Assembly (NCBI GenBank): GCA_022495005.1
Contig: JAGYXB010000560.1
Coordinates: 496,001 to 560,000, forward strand
DNA: 64,000 nt
Direction of reading: 5' to 3'
Source: Rhyacophila brunnea
Taxonomy: Eukaryota > Arthropoda > Insecta > Trichoptera > Rhyacophilidae
This document shows, piece by piece, positions 11,135-23,269 of the stretch. The notes beneath the pieces are model-generated. The model saw nothing but the letters and a program-made list of their open reading frames with translations, ran no database searches and was not told the origin of the DNA. The stretch's first letter is position 1. Each line of letters opens with the position of its first letter. A program made the position numbers and the translations under genes.

Positions 11135-11769
11135 TGTCAAACAACGTGGCCGGAAATTTGTACGTATACAGTTTACCGCAGGACACTTCTTCGTGAGCCG
11201 CAGTACGTGAAACATATTGTGTTCGTATAACATTTAATCAAATGACGAGTTCTTCGTTGAACATTTGACCGTGGAGTATATGTGTACCTACGAGTGTGTT
11301 ACAAAATGCGGTGCTAGTTTGCAAACAATAATGTTCCAATTAGATTTTATACGAATTTTATGAGATGTCTTTATTGGTTTAAAATAATTTAATGTTGAAA
11401 CTACAAAAATAATATACCTATACGATATGATTGTATTTACAATCTACTTAACTACATATTTTCTTCTGTGTGTCCCTTGTATTTATGATGGCAGCTTTAT
11501 TACGTACTTTCAAGTGTTTTATTTAGACATGAATATTATAGGATAACCGAAACAGCAATATTTATTTAAATAATGTAAAGAAATAATATTATATTTATAA
11601 TTTCTTAAGTAATACCATACGTACGAATATACTCCGCGGTGAAATGTTCAACAAAGAACTCGTTATTTGATTAAATCTTATACGAACACATGTTTCACGT
11701 ACTGCGGCTCACGAAGAAGTGTCCCACGATGAACTGTATACATACAACTTACATGTAACTGTCAAACAA
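11135..11769. mobile_element. Long-TIR (Mutator-like or foldback) element with 10-bp target duplication
   Basis: The element proper is 11145-11759 (615 bp). It is bounded by the exact direct repeat TGTCAAACAA (11135-11144 and 11760-11769). The first and last roughly 135 bp are inverted copies: the GGACACTTCTTCGTGAGCCG block near 11185 returns inverted near 11705-11725, and the TTCGTATAA...AATCAAAT block follows. Long terminal repeats plus a 9- to 11-bp duplication suit Mutator-like or foldback elements. The 350-bp middle has no coding content. The outermost 25 bp of the two arms are less well matched than the inner part. Confidence 0.8.
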
Positions 11770-12750
11770 AGGGACTAAGCAAATCTATAAAGATATCAAT
11801 TTAATATTATTTTTAATTAATTAATTTAATGTCAACAGCCGTCATCATTACCAGATTTCGAATATTAACATCTCCAAAATACATTTTGATTGTATAAATA
11901 AATTATTATCTAAGTAAATAAAGGTAATACCTCTATGTTGACGGTATAACAGGTATTCATAATGCCGCTGAAAACTGTTTACAAAATAACAAAAAGCGAT
12001 GCTCGTTCACCTTTTCGATTGCGCATTTGTTTAGCTAAAATTGAGCGCTCGAAAATACTTTAAGAGTTAATATTTCAAACACACCTCTCCGAAAAGTAAG
12101 TACGGGGAGGAAAATTTATTTTGACGTGGAAACCAAATTAACCAATACACACATATATATACACACAAGGCTCCCACCTAGAGGCGAATATTTGCATTTA
12201 AATATGAAACTTTACATTATTATTTCGCGAAATTTGCGAGCCAACTTTGCGCTTGCTTATTTAAGCTTAATCCGATATTTTATGCTCAAACACTTTTAGG
12301 CAAAAGGGAAAGTGTGCCGTACCTTGCAAAATAAGACGCCTAAATTATATCCTATTCAATAAACACGGATACTTGTTATAACTTTTGCCGCCATCTAGAA
12401 GGGCCGCTCAGGGATTTTTAACACAGAAAATTAAAATATTGTATACCTACCGACTTTGACATAAATACGTCCTTTGACATAAAAGAAGATACTTAATATT
12501 ATTTATAGGCCAATACTCCGATGGAAGGTTATTAATTTTAAAATTCAGATGTCAGAAAATTTAATTGATATTAAAGACACAAAGCACGAGCTTTTTACAG
12601 TTACGTAGATAGTAGTAGGTACTGATATACAAGCATGACTCTCGAGCTTATATGATCGAAATTTTGTTTACGTCCAGGGGTTTAATACGAATTATCCGTT
12701 AAGATTTTTTTACAACATATTCACCCATACTTGATGTCAAATATTATTTC

Positions 12751-12904
12751 GGTAGGGAGGTCAATACCCATCCACATGACTCGGCAGGGAACCATTAATT
12801 TATAATTACAATGTATCTTGCAACATAATATTGTTGAAATAGCAAAATAAGCGATTTATGTGAATCAATCAATTTTTAACAGAAAGCTAATTTAGCAAAA
12901 TAAT
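12751..12904 (+). repeat. Dispersed repeat, copy 1
   Basis: About 150 bp that recurs in the same orientation at 26341-26496. Shared blocks include ACAATGTATCTTGCAACATA, ATATTGTT and AAGCTAATTTAGCAAAATAA, in the same order and spacing. No terminal repeats, tRNA boxes or coding potential are seen. It is probably a fragment of an unidentified transposon or SINE. Confidence 0.7.
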
Positions 12905-13837
12905 TCAACGATTTATCATGATATGCACAAAAATTGTTTGTATGAAAATCAATCTTGTAATTATTAAAACTGCTTAATTGTTCAAATTAAAATCAATTAT
13001 TTATAAACGAGCCATGCATTACACAACAAAGCATGATTATCAAAATATTCAAGTAGTGATAGCAGCATTTTCTAATGTATCGAATCACCATAAAAACACT
13101 AAGTACATGAAAACAATATGTCAGTCAGTTATCAAAGATATAACCGTAAGGTTATCGTTCCACTCCGCCCGATCGACTTCGCAATTCGTCAGAACGCATA
13201 ACCGTGATTTCACACATCTAAATTATAATCTGTAAACGTACCTGTAATAATTAAATTAATATTTATTTGGAAGGAGATAATAAAACCAGGGTTCATTTCA
13301 TTCACGCATCAATCTTCTTATTATTGGAGTCAAATCAACCTACCCTGCCTGTTACCTTATTCCATCTCACTTCCTCATCTCTGTGAGAATAGATTCTGTT
13401 TGTATCGACCGTAGATTAAATATAGCGATAACGTTAATAACGTAACGAGGTATCGACATAATAATAATGCAACTGAAGAAAATACCTATAATATAATGCA
13501 TTTATCTCTAGGTACGTGAATCTAGTCCATTTTTAATATCGAATCTTCAGGGATTTTCCCTTGAATTAAAATATGTTTTTATGGCAGTAATCATCTCAGT
13601 AATTCGCTGTCGCCGTGTTACAGAAAATGACGTGAAAATAAGGTTTATATATAATATACTTATCTAGAAAATTTGTAGAATTAGAAATTCAAACCAAAAT
13701 ACATATTAACCGAATAAGAAAACCTTATATAATACAGAGGGTGTTTAAATATTAAATGCAATAAGAAAGGGTGAAGAAGGGTCACTGAGGCAAATGATAA
13801 AATTTGCAACATAATACTTTTGTGATCTGATATTTAT

Positions 13838-14060
13838 TACGACCATGTCCGATCCTGATAGGATCATATGGGTTTGTATTGACAGATTTTGTTTTTTACG
13901 AGAAATGGATGTCAGCCACTTACTCAACCTATTAGGTCCATACCCTGATACACACAAATTGAAAAACAATATGTGTAGGTACTTGCCAGACCCAGGATTC
14001 GAACCTGGGACCCACGGCTTTATAGTCCAACGCTTAAGCCGCGCAGCCACCGTGGGTGTC
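13838..14060 (-). repeat. tRNA-derived SINE with well-kept head
   Basis: Minus strand. The head at 13984-14060 has an A-box-like TGGCTGCGCGGC and a perfect B box GGTTCGAATCC inside a 5-bp T-stem (CCAGG/CCTGG). The acceptor arms do not pair with each other (ACCCACG against GTCTGGC), so this is not a working tRNA. The body (TTGTTTTTCAATTTGTGTG ... CATCCATTTCTCGT ... GTCAATACAA) recurs downstream of another tRNA-like head at 29655-29895. Two copies with the same head-body junction establish a SINE family. Confidence 0.75.
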
Positions 14061-14849
14061 TATTTATTTGCTGAGATTAAAACTCAATAGTATCACATGC
14101 GTAAAACAAGTTTTGTATACAATAAATAGTTCATCATTATTTGAAATATTTAGACGAAAAATCACACAACCGTTAACATTAAGAATATTATATATGCACT
14201 ATAGCATAACCAAATGTTAAAACAGTCGAATAACATAAAACATAAAAATAAAAAAAATTTCGAAGCAAAAGGTTGATATAAATAAATTAACTTAGTTATA
14301 ATCCAATATACAGTGGCATGCAACTGATGAATGAAAGTCTAATAAAAACAGCGAACAGTAAAAAATATAGTTAACTAACGCATCAAAAAAAAAAATACTA
14401 ATTTGTATAAGTATATGGTAAAAACCCTTGATCAATTCAGCAAAAATCATAAAAGTAATTAAATCAAATTAAAAATTTTATGTACCGGAAGTCCGCGATT
14501 CGAAAGAATTGAATAACACTGCACTTGACATTTATGATACATTTTCTAGGAAGCGCTAATTAAACGATTCTCTCGTAACAAGTATTTAAGTTTTGCTCAA
14601 AATAATGTATGTAGCTTTCATTTCACTTCTCTTGTTTCATTGAGAAACTAACTGTTCGCTAAGAAATTGAACAAAGGAATTTTAAGTGTGCGCGGTGTCA
14701 CATTTACTTTAACGAAATTCCATATTACCTATTTCAATTTTTTATATTTTTTTACAAGTATTTAATTATCTATTTACTTCAACATAATATAACATATTTT
14801 AGTTATAGTTTAGTAACGCCTAATACAAATGCGATCTGTCGGATATTTG
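14061..14849. other. No recognisable gene or repeat
   Basis: AT-rich, with several A-runs and no open frame of note. No tRNA boxes or inverted repeats were seen. Confidence 0.4.
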
Positions 14850-15260
14850 GTCTATATCATGGCCCCCACATCCTAAAGCGGGCCCCCAGGCTAGGATCCT
14901 CGGCGGTCCCCCCTGCTTATCACTAATAATAAAGGCAGTGTGACGCTCTACAGTACCGTTTTCCACATGGCGTACACGGTAAAATTAATGTGTAGGTATA
15001 TTTAGTGTTTTGTAGTATATTTTAATACATCTATTTGAATCATGGAGATGTCGAGTATCGATGCACAATTAAAAATTGTGTCGTACAACCACATAATTAT
15101 AAATAATAATATTGAAGGAAAATAGCGCCGCAGGCAACTTTTTTTTACTATTAAAGCATTGTGATGTGTGTTCATCCCACTTATCTGGTCGAGCCTCGAC
15201 ACGCCGGGCCCCCAGACTAGAGCCCTGTTAGCCCCCCCTTGTGTGGGCCATGGTCTATAT
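14850..15260 (+). mobile_element. CATGGCCC-family MITE, copy 1
   Basis: The element proper is 14858-15252 (395 bp). The ends are CATGGCCCcCAC and GTGtGGGCCATG, with further inverted GGGCCC-CAGGCTAG-type motifs inside both ends. It is flanked by an exact 8-bp duplication GTCTATAT (14850-14857, 15253-15260). The 8-bp duplication suggests mobilisation by a hAT-type transposase. The middle is AT-rich non-coding sequence with a conserved AAAATAGCGCCGCAGGC block. The open frame 15002-15433 on the minus strand only runs across it by chance. Confidence 0.9.
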
Positions 15261-15829
15261 AGTCTAGTATATCTTATATAGTCAATTAGGTAGTCATAGA
15301 AGAGACATATGAAAGAAAACCTGGAAGAATTGTTGCATAGCTGAAGAATCTTTACCAGAAGTGGGTACACCCAAAGCAGGAAATGTACAGGAAGCATAAT
15401 TACTCGTATTATAGATATAATGCCACCAAACAAAGATTACAAGACGATCTCTGAAAAGAAGACATCTTATAGAATAAAAATATAGAAATTCGCACGAATC
15501 TTTTTCTTGCGTTTTCCGTGTAACGAACGTTGGGCACCCTTTTTAAATATTATGGTCAAACCTTGGTGAGAAGAAACACTGTCACTGGCCAAAACATTTT
15601 TAAATTTGAGAAAATTTATCTTGAAATAGCGGTTCAACTGAGATTCGGAGAGGTATAATAAATTATTGTGGACACTACCAACGCAGTTACGAACTGATAC
15701 CTATTTATTGTAAACCAGGATAAGCTCACAAATATTTATTTAAAAAAAAAACTCCGTCATTCTCCAAAAGCACTGTTTTGTTGCTATATTATCCAGATAT
15801 TGAAATGAAGAAGATACATTATAAGCCAA

Positions 15830-16135
15830 TAAGTTATATCATCATTATCAGCCTGAATCTATCCACGTACCTACTTCCGCAGAACTTTATCATTTCATCG
15901 ATTCAGCGATGAAAGCGCTTTAGGCGGATGTTTTGTACCTCATGGTTTGATTTGTCGAACGATTGTCACTCCTTCGAGCTATGTGTCCAGCCCATTTCCA
16001 TTTAAGGTTTTTTGCAAACTCTATTACATCGCAAACCCTTGTCTGTCTCATTATCCACTCATTCCTCTTTTCGTCCTTTCGCGTTATGCCCATCATGCGC
16101 CTCTCCATACCACGTTCTGCTACTCTAAGTTATAT
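15830..16135 (-). mobile_element. 5'-truncated RTE LINE with 10-bp target duplication
   Basis: The element proper is 15840-16125 on the minus strand. It is flanked by the exact direct repeat TAAGTTATAT (15830-15839, 16126-16135) and ends with the RTE-type tail (...GCTGATAATGATG on the minus strand). The minus-strand frame at 15920-16108 reads MERRMMGITRKDEKRNEWIM, then FAKNLKWKWAGHIARRSDN, the same C-terminal region as in the copies at 5925 and 63526 but more diverged, and is broken before the end. Confidence 0.85.
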
Positions 16136-16229
16136 ATCTGTGGTAAATTAAAGAAAAATGTTCTGTGGTGTTAATTCGTTGTTAAAATTTCACAAAAGTT
16201 CATTTAAATATTTAAAATGTCTTCCATAG

Positions 16230-16600
16230 GTTGCAACTTAATTTGGAGAGACGAGAAAGTTTGGGAAAAGTTTAGAAAGCGAAAAGCTCGTATCTCGCGC
16301 TGTAGCAAGAAGCTTTCCTCCACGGCGCATACATAATGCATGCAAATGAAGTAATTCGGTCCGCTGTTTTCCTACGGGCCGGGGAAAACAAAAAAAAGCG
16401 TCTTAATTAAGCGGGCGTCGGCGGGACAAAGCCTCTTCACTCTTTTGAACTTTGCCCGCGGAGCCTCCATCCGGCGGGCGACTGCGGCCAACTTCCGCCG
16501 AACTTGCGAAGTTTAATTCAATTTACTTTTCGGTGCGGAATCTTCGCATTCACTTCGCGAATCGTTATAATTTATATACGACGCGCGGCACAGTATGGTG
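16230..16600. other. GC-richer single-copy island
   Basis: A block clearly richer in G and C than its AT-rich surroundings, with CGCGAATCG, GGGCCGGGG and CGGCGGGCG motifs. It has no repeat ends, no second copy in the window and no sustained reading frame. Such islands in AT-rich insect DNA often mark conserved non-coding or regulatory sequence. Here that is inference only. Confidence 0.35.
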
Positions 16601-16740
16601 TTACTGTAGTTTTTGAGATCATTGAAAACAATTTGAAGGGCAACTTTTAAATACAAAGTTCAAGTAATTTTAAGCAGTAAGTTTTGGTCTCCGTGCATTT
16701 TGGGGACGACGTATTTATAATAATAAATTACAATAATACC

Positions 16741-17508
16741 CCGTTTACACGTGCATGGATTTACTGCTGGAGTACGTATTATCGCGGCCATAACAAGAAA
16801 ATTCAAGTATATACACGTATACTCGAACAACATCTTTTTGGCTACGTGTTAAAACTGCGAACTAAGAAGCTCCTCCCATTGTTAACCGCAATTCCATTAG
16901 AAACTAACAAGCTCCTCCCATTTAGTCGACAACAGCGCCTTCCGGCTTTTGCCACAATCTTCTTGTTAGAAAGTAGTATCGTGGAAGTTGCAATAGGGTC
17001 TGCTTAACTCATCCGGTGTACTTCCTTGTACCTATATACTTAATATTTTTTGTATTTACACATCTATACTGTAGAATAACTTAATAATGATATATCTCTT
17101 TTGTTATGTACATAATACTGTTTTAATAATATGTCTTTGTTTCTAAACGTCATGTTGTGAACGTCTTAAACTTATAATTTGTAATGTCCACAATATGTAA
17201 AATAAATAAATAAATTGAAATTGAAAAAGATTGCATGCATGGATCAAAAAAAATCAGTAGCTTCTGAATTTTCACACGACAGTTGGAACTGATGAGATAT
17301 ATGCACCTGCGCAGTAGAACGATAGTGGCGAACCTGCCGGAATAAATATGAACTACACCGTGCAAAACATTTTTGACGTTTACCAATTTTCAAAACCTGT
17401 CAAATAGCACCATACAAGAATGTGATCGGCGAGGCAGAAACAGTTATTATCGCGGTAGTTGCATTTACACTCTATTGGTGCCAGTAAATCTATGCACGTG
17501 TACAGGCG
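16741..17508. mobile_element. TIR element disrupted by a LINE tail
   Basis: The left end CCGTTTACACGTGCATGGAT and the right end, inverted (CGCCTGTACACGTGCATAGA), match over about 30 bp including TACACGTGCAT and ATTTACTG. Inside lies GC-richer sequence and the LINE 3' tail at 17000-17225. No target duplication is obvious, and the superfamily is not clear. The open frame at 16684-17007 starts outside the element and gives no recognisable protein. Confidence 0.55.
17000..17225 (+). mobile_element. LINE 3' end (same family as 2055-2702)
   Basis: GTCTGCTTAACTC, GGTGTACTTCCTTGTACC, ATTTTTTGTATTTACAC and AATACTGTTTTAATAAT follow in the same order as in the 3' untranslated region at 2490-2700. The tail here is AATAAATAAATAAATTG plus an A-run. 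It is a strongly 5'-truncated insertion into the TIR element that surrounds it, so it is younger than that element. Confidence 0.7.
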
Positions 17509-18059
17509 AAATAAACTACGAAATTAAATTTGTATGAATTAGTCATGGTATATATTATTTAGTGTTTTACGACATTGTCGTACATACTGTCAAAATGGGA
17601 AATATAACAATTTTTATAAAATAAATTCTACCATGTACTTACGTATAGTAGGTATTATGTGAGTTCAATAGATTGAAATTTCAAATAAAATAATTTAAAA
17701 AAAAATGGGTTGTACCTAGGTATATACCTACTTAACCAACGATATGGATTTATCTTCAGATGTTAACACTGTCAACCGGTCCGATCCGCTGACGAACCGG
17801 TTGTGGTCGAACTTTAATTATTATGAGATCAAAAAATATAGATCACCATTTACGCTCCAAAATAAAGCATAATATGGACTATGTAAGTATCTTCACAGAT
17901 TGTTACACAGTCGTTTGTAGCAGTAGGTATATGCACTAGAGCTAAAGAAAAAAACAACACGCCCCAAAATCTGAACAAGCTGCACCCAGATAATTTATAT
18001 AATATTCTACTTTTGAAACAACAAATAATGTATATAGCTAGATATAGTTTTGATGAAAT

Positions 18060-18275
18060 TGTTCGCAGTACCTTAAAGCTAGGCTGGTGAGAGATAAACT
18101 TTCTTAAAAATCTGTAAAAATGGAAATGGGTAGAAAACATATTATGTCGAAGGAGACGATCGCTGAAAAATCTAGTCATACAGCGCTACTTTAACAGTAC
18201 CCAAAAAGTAGAACACGTCCGGAAAGTAGACGTAGAGACCGCTGGATCGACGAGATTAGAATCGAATCGTTCTGA
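18060..18275 (+). mobile_element. Old RTE LINE fragment
   Basis: Frames read LKNL-KWKWVENILCRRRR, then YPKSRTRPESRRRDRWIDEI, which follows the LKWRWAGHIARRKDGRW ... RPKSRWIDELV order of the intact RTE C-terminus, with stops and an extra inserted stretch. No tail or target duplication was found. It is old and heavily diverged. Confidence 0.55.
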
Positions 18276-18339
18276 AGATTTTAATCTAATAGACTAAAAA
18301 ATAGAATAGAAAAAATAGAGAAATATTATTATGCTTTTA

Positions 18340-19860
18340 TAAATCGTAAATTTATTTGTGGTCACCCGAGCGAAATAGGACAGGGCCCGTATTTAATTTG
18401 CGCATTACTGGTAGGCTATGTACTGCAATCGTGAACGTGTTAAATAATTTAAGCCACAGAGCATATAATACATGTAGGGAGACCAAACTTTTGAACGAAT
18501 CTGCGGGTTTATGTGCAAATTCCCGCAATGCAGTGGCACAGTGGATACACATAACACAGGGAGTTTCGCAAGAAGTACCTGTGTAATGTGCATATAACAC
18601 ACTTAACGCCAAACTTTAGGCGCTTAACTACTTATTACATGTCCGCATATTATTACAATTAAGTTTGTAATCTTAAATAACTATTATTCATACTAAATAC
18701 ACATGTTCAAAATATACCCACCAATGGGAAAATGTATAGATACTTTCAGAACATCATTTTGATGACTTAAGAAATTTATTATTACTAAAACCAACGTATA
18801 AGTATTATAATAATTTAAAGGTTTAAAAAAAGGGCAATTACATTTTTTAATATGATTACATGAAGCCATTAAGAGTAAATGTACCATAGTCTCACATTAT
18901 TGTTTTTGATAAACGATAAAAACTTTTGTAGTAGCCAAATATGCTAAAGTATTATATTTTTTAATTAATTAAATTGCTGGATTTGAAGCCAGCTTGAAGA
19001 TACTAATACTCGTGAAATTCGCTTTGATTAGAAGCGACAATTAGTGAGTTACTTTAAATATTTCACTATAGAATTAAGAATTACTAGCGAGACAGACTGG
19101 CGATCGCCAGCTGGCTCTGCTAGTTTAGAATTATTATTCACATTACTATAATTATTATCTCTTCTGCTTTGAGCTGGTTAGTTTTTCATACATATTTTTT
19201 TACACCTATTGAAAAAATACCCGAACTGGTAAAGATAAGGGAAACGACGTAGAAGCCACATATTTATACATATAAAAAAAAGTTTATGAAAAAAACAATT
19301 CGTTCATCGAAACACCATGTTATTTTAAGTGCATGAATGAATTTTAGAGCGGTCTCTTTTACAGCGGTTCGTGGAGCATAAATACATAGTAAAAGAACCA
19401 AGTTGTGTTATTAAAATATTTTTTTCAGTTTTAGTCGAAAATTCACTTGTTGAGTGAAAATCCTTTGCTGGTCCATGACGGATTCGAGGTGAGTCAAGCA
19501 TTATATTACAGATTCGGGAAATCTCCATACAAAATGAATATTACTCAACATTTTAGATTTTCAGAACGTTTCTACCTGCTTAGGTGCGTTAAAACACAAC
19601 ATAATATCATTATCAAATATCATAGAATCCAATGTTTGCATAAAAATAGTAGAATATATTTTTTTAGGTATCACTTACCAGTCAGTTGGCTGTATTTGTC
19701 AGGCTAGTGTGTAGTTAGGAATCTGAAAAGAAAAAAACATTGTTATGAGTTAAATTGTTGCAAAAATAGTGATTTCATGTAAAAATGCGTATACGTAGAC
19801 ACTTAATACTTTGGACGCTGAAGACGCACATGCGCCATATAAACTTCATTTTGGATCAAA
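18340..19860. other. No recognisable gene or repeat
   Basis: Open frames exist on both strands at 18352-18612, a sign of locally balanced composition and not of a gene; none resembles a known family. From 18620 to 19860 the DNA is AT-rich and featureless. A short GC-rich palindromic run GCGATCGCCAGCTGGC lies near 19100. Confidence 0.4.
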
Positions 19861-19889
19861 CAGCCATTGAAAAATGCTCTAAAATTGTC

Positions 19890-20580
19890 CAATAGTCATA
19901 AGATGTTCACAGTCTCTTCGTGGAGTTCAAATTTGCATATGACTTTGTGCATACAGAAGCTCTGTGGAGTATTGAAAGAATCCCAAATCCTGAGAAATCT
20001 GATCCGTATGGTGAGGCTGTGCACGGAGGAATCAGGAAGCAGGATACGTAGAAATGAGAATGTAATAAACGAAATCTTACGAGGTGATCGCTGGGTTGAA
20101 GCATTGCGACTCCTTATCGCATATTCTTTTTATTATTGCTCTATAAAGAAGCTTTCAAAGCAGAAGGCGGAACCGTCCTAAACGGATCCCACAAATTATT
20201 AATCAGCTTATGTGGATGATCTGGTCACTGGTAGTGCTCGGGGAAAGAAAGCACATCCACGAGTATTGCCACTCCTCTGGACGATGCAGCGAAATGAATA
20301 AACGTAAAGGTTAACACTGATAAGAACAAGTACCAAAGATAACCATAGGAGGTGCTTCCGTACAAACACTGAGTTCCGCGAACTATTTAAACCTATAGGC
20401 AATATCTTCAAGGCGCAAATATTCAGATGGGCCGGTCACGTTGTTAGTTGCGAAGGAAAAGGAGAGACGCAGCGAGGCTGAGTGTAACCGACTGAAGAGA
20501 GAGAGCCCGAGATAAAGATTCCTGGAGGACAGTTGTGCAGTCGGCCATAGACCTAAATGGTCTCTAGCGCCAGCTTAAGA
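19890..20580 (+). pseudogene. Decayed LINE reverse transcriptase with palm motifs
   Basis: Motif A appears as FVEFKFAYDFVHTEALW (Asp codon 19941-19943), followed in a shifted frame by ILRNLIRMVRLCTEESGSRI. Motif C is AYVDDLVTG, with YVDD at 20209-20220, and INVKVNTDKNKYQ follows after a stop. Further on, IFRWAGHVV at about 20427 is the C-terminal RWxGHV block. The order matches the palm and thumb of RTE-like non-LTR reverse transcriptases, whose catalytic aspartates are in motifs A and C. There are several frameshifts and stops and a missing segment between motifs. This is the only place in the window where a polymerase active site can still be read. Confidence 0.65.
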
Positions 20581-20589
20581 AAATAAGAA

Positions 20590-23265
20590 AGTGAATAATG
20601 GTTCAATATTTCATACCATTATCAAGAGTATAATATGTTGTATAGGTATAGCTATGTGGGTATATATCTAACATCGAGAGAGGTCTCAAAATCTTCGATT
20701 GTACTCATTGTACTATATCAAATTAAATCTAGTAAAAGACAAAAATACATTACAAAATTCACGGACAATTAATATTCAAAGACATAAACGTATTAATTGA
20801 ATAGTAATACCTACACATCGTCCAAACCTAGATCCTTTGTATTTTAAGAAGAGACGCCAGTAGTTGGCAAATGTTAAAAAAATAAGTAATGTTCAGAAAA
20901 TTAAAACTATTGCCCGAGGGCACTTTGTGAAAATTGAGTTAAAATTCTAATTGATAGAAAATAGGTTTTGAACCGGATTGTAAAAAAAACATGTAGAATC
21001 CGTTTGTAAAGTCAATTCCTATGCAATATGACAAAACTCTCATAAATTAGCATTGAATGGGATTGTTCTCGTTTGTTCACTGTCGTGTCGATTACGTATA
21101 CCTTTCAATTATAATTAAAATGAACTGATACGTACTTTTCACGCTTATTTTTAGCATTTAAGTAGGTAATTGACACTTTCCAATATATGTACGGTCAAGA
21201 GTCAAAACTAATTAAGTAAATTTAATTTAGTAAAAATAGGCGACGAAGAATGACAGTTATAATATTTTTTTTAAAAAGTGACTAGCACGTATTAGTTCAA
21301 ATCGTGCTTGGAAGAACGAATTTATAATATGATTGTTCTTAAATTAGTATATAATAATATGTACTAATAGTTGAAATAGCTATCCAAGAATTTGTAATAC
21401 GTAGTAGGTATACCTATTCATCAAAGGAGCTTTCGCACCAGCTGCAAAGAGGATGTAGACGTCAGTCACAGATACAATGTCAGAAAAAGCTCGGATCTAA
21501 ATGTCGTAAACGGCTAAAAGCTGTGACGCGGCATTGTGGAATGATCCCGAGTAAGTACACTTACAGGAACTGTCATTTAGTGGAACGTGCTCTGAAATTG
21601 GATGTCAGGATACGGAGCTGTTTTATGTCGTTACGCAGCGATCAAGCAAGTATGCGGAGGAATAATATAGCAGGTTTTACATCCGAGTTACTTTGCGTAG
21701 ATGGCAATAATACAAAAAAGTGTAAAACAATTGATTAAATTATAATTTCACATGTTATATATTTTTCGATGTTTATTTTGCGTGTTTCGTCCACATTAAT
21801 GAACATTATGGTAAGTTCGAGATGTACCAAATTGGTAAGTGTATAATTTAATTACCTATGTAAGCATTCACTTCCATTGTATAATAGTTTAATAATTACA
21901 TTGATACATATAAATTCTACAAGAGTTGAGAGAACGAAGAAGAGCTACGTCCAGATGTGCGGAGGAGGGACTGAATTAAGAGTGCCACGAGTTATCCACT
22001 GATACAATATGTCGAGAGGGGGGAGCAAATAAAGCCATGGAGAAGGCTTCGCAATGGTCAAATCATTCAGCTCACAATTCTAATTCACGACATTATCTAA
22101 TTAGGGTCCTATGTATGTATAATTTAAGGCAAAAAAAAATCCGAAATAATAAGGGTTGTTTTTGTTTAGTATAATTCTAACTGCTACAATAAATAAGAGA
22201 TAACTACCACCATAATGCAGATTACAGTACAATGCGCTATGCAGGTGTATTATGCATTTATGAGTTGGCATAAATTACTCCTTGCATAATGAGAATTTTA
22301 ATATGTAGAACATTATTTACTCCACCTGCATTCATTTATATGTACAATATTATCAATTATTATCATACAGCAGTTTCAAATACCTTCAAATTACCACTCC
22401 AGTTCTAAATCGATGTCAGCGATTTATTAGTTCTGAGTTCATGTAGTTTGAAAATAGAATACTAACAATAAAATTCGATGTTGGTATAGGTATCTACTAT
22501 AAGAGTAGAATTTCGGGTAGCAAACACCGATTATCGATACAATATTTAGTACTTGACGGAAATTTGATAGCCATTTATCCTGGATCACAAAATGAAAATA
22601 ATTGTGATATGAAAAATCTTATCATTATTACATTATTATCATTGGTACCTATATTCTCGTTAACCAAGTTACGTTGGCAGAATTTCGCAAAACTCATTCA
22701 ATGTAGCGCAAACTGTATTATTATTTATTTAATTATACAGTTCCATAAAAACAGAATTGAGTACAAAGGCAGCGCATATTTGGTTACTTTTGCACAGATA
22801 ACTATCAAGTGACAGTGTGTTGTTATAATATTACAGTGTTCCGGTCACTCCATATAAATCCGCAATTCGCTAACCGGTCCATAACGATTGCACAACACCA
22901 GTAAATAAGTATCTAGGCTAGTGTGTGCTTCTCAAACTGTGTTCCGCGTAAATCTAACTACATTATACATATTGTTAAAGTTTACGTAACGTGCTGACGT
23001 TTGCTGACAATGCCTCTGTATACACATTGGTAAAACATAATAGCATTCATTATGAAGTGCAGAAAAGTAACATGTCTTCCATCTCTGTCGATGATATTGT
23101 TTACTATGATTCGCTTGAAGTAATGTTATGTATGTATCGATGCCAGAGGCATTACCTGATTCGCGAATATTAATATCTGATTGAAAATTTAGGGAGGTAG
23201 GTACGTACCATTTTTCATTCCCACTTCTGAAAATCTTCTTAAATTCTTTAAATAATAAAATTTCA
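20590..23265. other. No recognisable gene; possible decayed repeat near 21900-22090
   Basis: Mostly AT-rich. The open frame 21523-21738 (+) has a mixed composition (RNCHLVERALKLDVRI) but matches nothing I know. A GC-richer stretch at 21930-22090 (GCGGAGGAGGGACTG and AGAGGGGGGAGC) could be a decayed LINE piece, with no motif to prove it. Confidence 0.35.
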
Positions 23266-23269
23266 AACT

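Noticed and set aside
13984..14060. Possible tRNA gene on the minus strand
   Set aside because: Good A and B boxes, but the acceptor arms do not pair and a SINE body follows that recurs at 29655-29895.
15002..15433. 143-codon minus-strand frame
   Set aside because: It runs through the CATGGCCC MITE and its flank, and the other MITE copies do not conserve the frame.
18352..18612. Frames on both strands at 18352-18612 as a gene
   Set aside because: No family resemblance, no splice context and open on both strands, which is typical of chance in balanced composition.
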